A DNA stretch of 64,000 nucleotides from the NCBI RefSeq assembly GCF_023736115.1, contig NZ_JAKQZC010000002.1, positions 124,001-188,000 of the forward strand. The letters run 5' to 3'. This document shows, piece after piece, positions 58,434 through 64,000 of this stretch. Position 1 is the first letter of the stretch. Each line of letters starts with the position of its first letter. Origin of the DNA: Salinicola avicenniae. GTDB taxonomy: Bacteria > Pseudomonadota > Gammaproteobacteria > Pseudomonadales > Halomonadaceae. The notes beneath the pieces are model-generated. The model saw only the letters and a list, made by a program, of their open reading frames with translations. It was not told the DNA's origin and did no database searches. The position numbers were made by a program, and so were the translations under genes.

Positions 58434-59210
58434 TCACGCTCCTCCTGCGGAATCGTCGTGGAACCGGGCAAGATACGGGGCGTAGCCCTGCTCACTCAGC
58501 CAGAACCGCAACATGTTGGTGACGCCTCGACTGGTCAGCGAGGCACCCGACAGCGCATCGACTTCGTATTCGCCGCTGGCACCGCCTTTCACGAGCTGGA
58601 TCTCGGGGTCCTGAAAATCCCCGTCGTCATAGATCTTCTTGCCATCCCACTGCGCCTTCCAGCGCGGGTTGTCGACCTCACCGCCCAGCCCCGGCGTCTC
58701 CGACTGATCATAGTAGGAGAGCCCGACGATGGTGTTGCCGTCGCCACGCACCGAGAGGAAGCCTTCCATCAGCCCCCACAACCCCTGACCTCGGATCGGG
58801 AGTACGATCTGATCCGGGTTTTCGGGATCGCCGACCAGGTAGACCGTCGAGAAGTCTTCCTGGCGGCCGATGCCGGCCAGGTCCTGTTCGCCGGAAAGCG
58901 TACGCGAGGTCGCCGGATCCTGAGCCGCCTCGAACTGGTCGTAGCTACCGGGATCGAGATCCTCGGAGTACTCACCGTTCTCGAGATTGACCACGCGCGG
59001 CGTGATCAGCTCGGCGTACTTGTCCTCGACGTCATCACCCGGGCGGTAGAGCTGCGTGACCTGAAGAATGTTGCTCTTGCGATCGAGCTCCTGGTTCTGG
59101 ACCTGCTTCGGCTTGAGCACCACCGCCGCCGAAGAGACCACCACAGAGCAGACCACGCAGAGCGAGAACGCCACGATGAGCGTCTTCTTGATCGAGTTGT
59201 TGCTCGCCAT
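58434..59210 (-). CDS. nqrC: Na+-NQR subunit C
   Basis: Carries covalent FMN on the periplasmic side. It has 258 residues from the ATG at 59210 and a single N-terminal helix ([22 protein letters not shown]). The flavin-attachment motif [10 protein letters not shown] is at 218-227. The position normally occupied by the acceptor threonine (V. cholerae T225) is Ser224 here. The ATG overlaps the nqrB stop by one base. The frame continues upstream but the extension belongs to nqrB territory. Confidence 0.95.
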   Translation of the reverse strand: MASNNSIKKTLIVAFSLCVVCSVVVSSAAVVLKPKQVQNQELDRKSNILQVTQLYRPGDDVEDKYAELITPRVVNLENGEYSEDLDPGSYDQFEAAQDPATSRTLSGEQDLAGIGRQEDFSTVYLVGDPENPDQIVLPIRGQGLWGLMEGFLSVRGDGNTIVGLSYYDQSETPGLGGEVDNPRWKAQWDGKKIYDDGDFQDPEIQLVKGGASGEYEVDALSGASLTSRGVTNMLRFWLSEQGYAPYLARFHDDSAGGA

Positions 59211-60445
59211 CAGACAGCCTCCTTCTCGGCGGGCGCCAGTGCGGCCAGACGCTTCTCGCGCCGCTTGATGTTGGCCTGCACGAAAATGTGATCGATAAGC
59301 GGCGCGAACAGGTTGGCGAACAGGATCGCCAGCATGATGCCCTCGGGGAATGCCGGATTGACGACGCGGATCAGAACCGTCATCACGCCGATCAGCAGGC
59401 CAAAGATCAGCTTGCCGGGGTTGGTCATCGAGGCCGAGACCGGATCGGTCGCCATGAACACCATGCCGAAGGCGAAACCGCCGACCACTAGATGCCAGTA
59501 CCACGGCATCGCGAACATCGGGTTGCTGTCGGAGCCGATCAGGTTGAACAGCGAGGCCGTCAGCGCCATACCAAGGAGCACGCCCCCCATGATGCGCCAG
59601 GAAGCAATTCGCGTCAGCAGCAGCACCGCCGCACCGATCAGGATCGCCAGCGTCGACGTCTCGCCAACGGACCCCTGGATGAAGCCGAAGAAAGCATCCC
59701 ACCAGCTGTACTGCTGATGCAGGCCATCCATGCCGTTGAGGGAGGCGTTGGAGAGTGCGGTGGCGCCAGTGTAACCGTCGGCAGCCACCCAGACGCTATC
59801 ACCCGAGATCTGCGCGGGATAAGCGAAGTAGAGGAAGGCACGGCCGGTCAGCGCCGGATTGAGGAAGTTCTTGCCGGTGCCGCCGAAAATCTCCTTGCCG
59901 ATGACCACGCCGAAGGAGATGCCGAGTGCGACCTGCCACAACGGGATCGTCGCCGGCAGCGTTAACGCGAACAGCACGGAGGTGACGAAGAAACCTTCGT
60001 TGACCTCGTGACCGCGCTTGATCGCGAACAGCACTTCCCAGAAGCCCCCGACGACAAAGGTCACTAGGTAGATCGGCAGGAAGTAGGTGGCACCAAGCAC
60101 GAAATTGGCCCAGACACTGCCGGGGTCATGACTGCCGGCAAGCAGCAGGGTCAACGACTCGCGCCAACCGCCGATCGCGCCGAAGCCGTCGGCGATCGCC
60201 ATGTTCGCCTGCAGGCCAGCGTTGTACATGCCGAAGAACATGGCCGGAAAGGTACACAGCCAGACCGTGATCATGATGCGCTTGAGATCAATGCCATCGC
60301 GCACATGCGTCATGCTCTTGGTCACGCTGGGCGGCGAGTAGAAGATCGTGTCTACGGCCTCGTAGAGGGCGTAGAACTTCTCGTACTTGCCCCCTTTCTC
60401 GAAATGAGGCTCCAGCTTGTCGAGCGTATTGCGAATCCCCATCAT
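59210..60445 (-). CDS. nqrB: Na+-NQR subunit B
   Basis: Main sodium-translocating membrane subunit, with one covalent FMN and riboflavin. It has 411 residues and about ten helices. The flavin-attachment motif [10 protein letters not shown] has the acceptor Thr229. [24 protein letters not shown] and [17 protein letters not shown] are conserved. It starts where nqrA stops and has GAGG before it. Confidence 0.97.
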   Translation of the reverse strand: MMGIRNTLDKLEPHFEKGGKYEKFYALYEAVDTIFYSPPSVTKSMTHVRDGIDLKRIMITVWLCTFPAMFFGMYNAGLQANMAIADGFGAIGGWRESLTLLLAGSHDPGSVWANFVLGATYFLPIYLVTFVVGGFWEVLFAIKRGHEVNEGFFVTSVLFALTLPATIPLWQVALGISFGVVIGKEIFGGTGKNFLNPALTGRAFLYFAYPAQISGDSVWVAADGYTGATALSNASLNGMDGLHQQYSWWDAFFGFIQGSVGETSTLAILIGAAVLLLTRIASWRIMGGVLLGMALTASLFNLIGSDSNPMFAMPWYWHLVVGGFAFGMVFMATDPVSASMTNPGKLIFGLLIGVMTVLIRVVNPAFPEGIMLAILFANLFAPLIDHIFVQANIKRREKRLAALAPAEKEAV

Positions 60446-61794
60446 CAGGCCTCTTTCTCGATCATGGTCAGGTTGTCGCGCAGGATGGGGCCGTACTCAT
60501 ACTTGCCCGGGCACACATAGGTGCACAGCGACAGATCCTCTTCATCCAGCTCCAGGCAGCCGAGCTGCATCGACGACTCGATATCGCCGACGATCAGCGA
60601 GCGCAGCAGCTGGGTCGGCAGAATGTCGAGCGGCATCACCTTCTCGTAGGCACCGACCGGCACCATGGCGCGCTCGGAACCGTTGGTCGAGGTGTTGGGC
60701 GCGTAGTTCGGTAGACCGAGAAACTGGGACACGTAGATCCCCATGACCGAGTGCCGATTGCGGCCCGGCGATAGCCAGCCCAGAAAGGCGCGCTTGTTGC
60801 CCTCTTCCAGCAGCGAGAACTGGCGATGGAAGCGCCCCAGATACTGACGACTACCCTCGCACTGCATGCCACCGAAGATCGAGCCGGAAATGACGCGGGT
60901 ATCGTCTGGCCGTTCGACCTCGCCCTCGAGCAGCTCGGCACTGCTGGCCCCGAGACGCGTGCGCAGCAGCCGCGGCTGCTTGGCTCGCGGGCCGCCCACG
61001 GCAACAACTCGAGTCGGATCGAGCTGACCGTCGACGAACAGCTTGCCGATGGCGATCACGTCCTGATAGTCCAGATGCCACACCTCGCGCTTGAGCCCTA
61101 CCGGCGAGAGATGGTGAATGTGCGTACCGACTAGGCCCGCCGGATGTAGTCCATCGAAGCCCTCGGCGCGGATGCCGTCCAGTTCGTCACCGGGCAGCTC
61201 GGTGTCGCCACGGCGACAGACGAAAACCTTGCCCGGGGTAAGATGACGGATTACTTCCAGCCCGTGACGGAACGCCTCGGCGTCGGCCTCGATGACCACC
61301 CGCGGGTCCGCCGACAGCGGATGCGTATCGATGGCGGTCACGAAGATATCGGCGGGCACAGCGTCGAGTGCCGGGGTACGGGAAAAGGGCCGGGTGCGCA
61401 GCGCGGTCCAGAGGCCGGAGTCGACGAGTTGATCGACCACCTGTTGGCGCTCCAGAGAAGCCAGGCCGGCAGCGCCGTAAGCCGTGAATGTCTCGCTCTC
61501 TTCCGCTTCATCGAGCTTGATCACCACGGAGAGCAGGCGACGCTTCTCGCCTCGATTGACGGCGATCACCTCGCCGCCGCCGGGCGCGGTAAAGCGCACG
61601 CCGGCTACTTTCTTGTCGGTGAACAGCAGCTGGCCCCGCTTCACCCGATCGCCTTCGCGAACCTCCATCGTCGGCTTCATGCCAACGTAGTCGGTCCCGA
61701 GCAGCGCCACGTGACGCACGCTGCGCCCCGCCTCGATACGCTGCTCCGGCGCCCCGGCGACGGGGAGATCCAGGCCTCGTTTGACTTCGATCAT
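60445..61794 (-). CDS. nqrA: Na+-NQR subunit A
   Basis: Peripheral cytoplasmic subunit linked to ubiquinone binding. It has 449 residues from the ATG at 61794 ([20 protein letters not shown]). [17 protein letters not shown] is the lipoyl-like domain, and [11 protein letters not shown] and [19 protein letters not shown] are NqrA hallmarks. First gene of the eight-gene operon nqrABCDEF-apbE-nqrM. The ribosome site is poor (GGCGAG). Confidence 0.97.
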   Translation of the reverse strand: MIEVKRGLDLPVAGAPEQRIEAGRSVRHVALLGTDYVGMKPTMEVREGDRVKRGQLLFTDKKVAGVRFTAPGGGEVIAVNRGEKRRLLSVVIKLDEAEESETFTAYGAAGLASLERQQVVDQLVDSGLWTALRTRPFSRTPALDAVPADIFVTAIDTHPLSADPRVVIEADAEAFRHGLEVIRHLTPGKVFVCRRGDTELPGDELDGIRAEGFDGLHPAGLVGTHIHHLSPVGLKREVWHLDYQDVIAIGKLFVDGQLDPTRVVAVGGPRAKQPRLLRTRLGASSAELLEGEVERPDDTRVISGSIFGGMQCEGSRQYLGRFHRQFSLLEEGNKRAFLGWLSPGRNRHSVMGIYVSQFLGLPNYAPNTSTNGSERAMVPVGAYEKVMPLDILPTQLLRSLIVGDIESSMQLGCLELDEEDLSLCTYVCPGKYEYGPILRDNLTMIEKEA

Positions 61795-62237
61795 AGTCTC
61801 GCCCAGTTGTCGATTCTGATATACGCAAGAAAAGAGCCGACGGACGTCAGGGACGCGCTGAATAAACGGCCAGGCGGCGGCACACCGTGGATGCGAGCCG
61901 GAAACGCGACAGACTAGGCGAGTGTCCGGACATCGCGCGACGCAACGATTCGCCCGCGCGGGCATTTATGCAGTGATCCCCCGGCGCATCCCGCGTCGCG
62001 CGGCATCGCGGACGGAGGAAGGGACGTCACGGAATCCGAATGCTTTCTTAATCAGAGAAAAGGAGTGGACCCTGCGACCCATTGCCACATGGACCGCACC
62101 CAAAAATCGCGGCCCATTATAAAGATACGTGCCTGGAAAGACCACTCACCCCCTGCGGGCATTGGGGGCCGATAACGCGAAAAGTCCCGGCGTTACCGGG
62201 ACTTTCGTAAGACCAAAGTCTAATGACAGAAGGTCTA
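61795..62237 (-). promoter_or_regulatory. nqr operon leader and gap-nqrA intergenic region
   Basis: 443 bases without a supported gene. On the minus strand a perfect TATAAT (complement of 62116-62121) is the likely -10 of the nqr operon; the hexamer 17 bases upstream (TGGTCT) is a poor -35, so an activator may be needed. The leader would be about 315 bases. The gap terminator is at 62181-62205. A short plus-strand frame (61922-62122) has no recognisable features. Confidence 0.6.
62181..62205 (-). terminator. Terminator of gap
   Basis: 10-bp perfect stem, 62181-62190 with 62196-62205, and a 5-base loop. On the minus strand it ends in TTTT then CGCGTTATC. Lies 33 bases after the gap stop and 60 bases before the nqr promoter. 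Confidence 0.75.
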
Positions 62238-63689
62238 TCAGACCGCCGCCGGCAGATAGCGATGCCGAACGTTGGACATGTATTGAAGGATGCGCACGAC
62301 CTGGCAACTGTAGCCGAACTCGTTGTCGTACCAGACATAAAGTACGGCGTTGCGCCCGTCGGCGATGGTCGCCTTGGCATCCACGACCCCTGCGTGGCGA
62401 TTGCCGACGAAATCGGAAGAGACAACTTCCGGCGAGTCGACATAATCGATCTGCTTGTGCATCGCCGAATGAAGCGCCATTTGACGCAGGTATTCGTTCA
62501 ATGAATCCCGATCCGTCTCGCGCCCCAGCGACAGATTCAGGATGGCCATCGAGACATTGGGCGTGGGGACACGGATCGCATTGCCGGTCAGCTTGCCAGA
62601 CAGTGCCGGCAAGGCCTTGGCCACCGCCTTGGCGGCACCGGTCTCCGTCAGCACCATATTGAGCGGCGCACTGCGCCCCCGACGATCCCCCTTGTGGTAG
62701 TTGTCGATCAGATTCTGGTCATTGGTGTAGGAATGCACGGTCTCGACGTGCCCGTGAACGATACCGAACTCATCGTCCATCGCCTTGAGCACCGGCACGA
62801 TGGCATTGGTGGTACAGGAGGCCGCCGACACGATGCGATCCTCGTCGCCGATCGTCTCGTGGTTGATGCCATGCACAATGTTCTTCAGGTCGCCCTTGCC
62901 GGGCGCCGTCAGCAGCACCTTGGCCACGCCGCGCGAGGCCAGGTGCTGGGAGAGTCCCTCCTGATCGCGCCACTTGCCGGTATTGTCGACCACGATGGCG
63001 TCGTCGATGCCATAGGCGGTGTAGTCGACCTCTGCCGGCGAATCGGCATAGATGATCTGGATGGTGTGGCCATTGGCGATCAGGGCGTGATTGTCGAGGT
63101 CAACGTCGATCGAACCGGAAAACGGTCCATGAACTGAGTCCCGGCGCAGCAGGCTGGCCCGCTTCTCCAGATCCTCACCGCTGCCGCGCACCACGATCGC
63201 ACGCAGTCGCAGCAGGTTACCGCCTCCGGCCTTCTCGATCAGAATCCGCGCCAGAATGCGGCCGATGCGCCCGAAGCCGTAGAGCACCACGTCCTGCGGC
63301 TCGCCGCCCATGCCGCTGGCATCATGCCCGCCGATAATGTCGCCAAGCTCCCGCTTGAGAAATGCGACCACGTCGGTTTCGCCGGATTTCTTGAAGGCCA
63401 CGCCCAGCCGCCCGATATCGATGTGCGCGGGGCCTGGCTCGAGCTCGGCCATCGCTCGCACCATCGGCAGCGTATCCGCCACCGACAGCTCGGTGCCCTC
63501 GACCTTACGCACATAGCGATGGTTCTTGAGGATCCGGGTGACAGAACGATTGATCAGCGAACGGCCGAAAAGCGACGGGATCACGTTGTACTGGCGATAG
63601 AGCTTGCCCAGCAGCGGGATCATCTCTTCTGCGCGTGCTTCGTTGTCCTGCCATGCCTGGAAGACGGTATCGAGCTGTTCCTGACTCAC
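62238..63689 (-). CDS. gap: Glyceraldehyde-3-phosphate dehydrogenase with N-terminal extension
   Basis: 483-residue GAPDH. The first about 130 residues are an extra helical domain (EEMIPLLGKLYRQYNVIPSLFGRSLINRSV), then the Rossmann motif GFGRIGRILARILI at 138-151. The catalytic Cys292 is in SAASCTTNAIVP. HSYTNDQNLIDNYHKGDRRGRSAP and WYDNEFGYSCQVV follow. This long form is encoded near nqr and next to mfd in Pseudomonas (PA3001), and is thought to act in gluconeogenesis. A HexR-like palindrome and a promoter lie upstream. Confidence 0.93.
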   Translation of the reverse strand: MSQEQLDTVFQAWQDNEARAEEMIPLLGKLYRQYNVIPSLFGRSLINRSVTRILKNHRYVRKVEGTELSVADTLPMVRAMAELEPGPAHIDIGRLGVAFKKSGETDVVAFLKRELGDIIGGHDASGMGGEPQDVVLYGFGRIGRILARILIEKAGGGNLLRLRAIVVRGSGEDLEKRASLLRRDSVHGPFSGSIDVDLDNHALIANGHTIQIIYADSPAEVDYTAYGIDDAIVVDNTGKWRDQEGLSQHLASRGVAKVLLTAPGKGDLKNIVHGINHETIGDEDRIVSAASCTTNAIVPVLKAMDDEFGIVHGHVETVHSYTNDQNLIDNYHKGDRRGRSAPLNMVLTETGAAKAVAKALPALSGKLTGNAIRVPTPNVSMAILNLSLGRETDRDSLNEYLRQMALHSAMHKQIDYVDSPEVVSSDFVGNRHAGVVDAKATIADGRNAVLYVWYDNEFGYSCQVVRILQYMSNVRHRYLPAAV

Positions 63690-63767
63690 GTTCGGGCCTC
63701 TCTTCTCATCGTCGGGGGAATCGGGCGGGACCGATTTCCCGCTATCGGCCCGTGCAAAAACTGCCGA

Positions 63768-63797
63768 ATTATCTTCATCCTACGAAACGAACTGCAA
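63768..63797 (-). promoter_or_regulatory. Probable gap promoter
   Basis: On the minus strand TTGCAG (complement of 63792-63797) and GATAAT (complement of 63768-63773), spacer 18 bases. Transcription would start near 63761, about 70 bases before the gap start codon. Confidence 0.7.
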
Positions 63798-63818
63798 TGT
63801 CGGCGTAGTCGCAATTGC

Positions 63819-63833
63819 TGTAGTTTCACTACA
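63819..63833. promoter_or_regulatory. HexR-type operator between gap and mfd
   Basis: TGTAGTTTCACTACA is a perfect 6-3-6 inverted repeat and fits the HexR consensus TGTARTWWWAYTACA except for one spacer base. HexR senses 2-keto-3-deoxy-6-phosphogluconate and controls gap, zwf and edd genes in gammaproteobacteria. The site is centred about 65 bases upstream of the probable gap start point, where activation rather than simple blocking is possible. Confidence 0.8.
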
Positions 63834-63949
63834 AAGGTCGAAGGCAGTCGCCCCCTCGCGCACAGATGCGATGTCCACCGATGCTATCCCCCGCAAGTGC
63901 GCCCGGCCTGCTATCATCCCTGCACGCAAATTCGTTCGTCGAAAGGCTC

Positions 63950-64000
63950 ATGTCGCAATTCACACCGCTCGCACCGCCCGTGCCGACCGGCACTCGGGAA
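63950..64000 (+). CDS. mfd: Probable transcription-repair coupling factor Mfd (first 17 codons)
   Basis: Only MSQFTPLAPPVPTGTRE is visible before the right edge. The AAGG before the ATG is acceptable. The call rests mainly on gene order: in Pseudomonas mfd is divergent from this long gap gene. The visible residues alone cannot prove it. Confidence 0.5.
   Translation, partial: MSQFTPLAPPVPTGTRE

Noticed and set aside
61922-62122. 66-codon plus-strand frame in the nqr leader
   Set aside because: No ribosome site, no recognisable sequence, and it lies across the nqr promoter region.

Overview
The window reads as chromosomal DNA of a GC-rich, marine or halophilic gammaproteobacterium, most likely of the Halomonadaceae/Oceanospirillales type. 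The reasons are protein resemblance, a complete sodium-pumping NADH dehydrogenase operon, and a gene order that, as I remember it, follows the Pseudomonas aeruginosa block from etfA through the fab cluster, rne, murB, kdsB, lpxK, comEC, lol genes and nqr to gap and mfd. I see no transposase, prophage, CRISPR array, rRNA or tRNA. Most genes lie on the minus strand. The plus-strand genes are the DAHP synthase, a small basic protein with xthA, etfQO, maf, rne, a DUF2062 protein, aguA-aguB-tus, and the start of a gene that is probably mfd.

Layout. 1-1369: envelope-stress sigma factor RpoE and its anti-sigma factor RseA (cut by the left edge). 1688-7755: DAHP synthase, DinG and RhlB-type helicases, a small basic protein and exonuclease III. 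7854-13033: a five-gene TonB2-type energy-transduction operon plus a TPR protein (DUF3450, TtpC, ExbB, ExbD, TonB, TPR), with a Fur-box-like site in front. 13240-17056: electron-transfer flavoprotein genes etfBA and, divergently, ETF-ubiquinone oxidoreductase. 17163-22088: sulfurtransferase, UvrD-like helicase, DUF1285, TatD and PilZ. 22161-31188: holB, tmk, mltG, pabC, fabF, acpP, fabG, fabD, plsX, rpmF and yceD, the fatty-acid synthesis core. 31314-34631: maf, sppA, a HAD phosphatase and rluC. 35393-38881: RNase E with a very long disordered tail and a leader of about 640 nt. 39032-46926: murB, a tyrosine phosphatase, kdsB, ycaR, lpxK, msbA and comEC, i.e. cell wall and lipopolysaccharide supply. 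47013-49669: DUF2062 protein and LolD with one Lol permease. 49900-52991: putrescine synthesis from agmatine (aguA, aguB), then a Tus-family replication-terminator protein. 53053-61794: soluble transhydrogenase, then an eight-gene Nqr operon that carries its own maturation factors NqrM and ApbE. 62238-64000: a long glyceraldehyde-3-phosphate dehydrogenase behind a HexR-type palindrome, and the first 17 codons of probable mfd.

The genes connect around envelope building (fatty acids, Kdo, lipid A, peptidoglycan, lipoprotein export) and membrane energetics (Nqr, ETF, transhydrogenase, TonB). I did not find an obviously new multi-gene system. The points most worth checking are the Tus homologue, the HexR and Fur sites, a promoter that makes yceD almost leaderless, a serine at the flavin-attachment position of NqrC, a Lol operon with only one permease, and the long low-complexity tail of RNase E.
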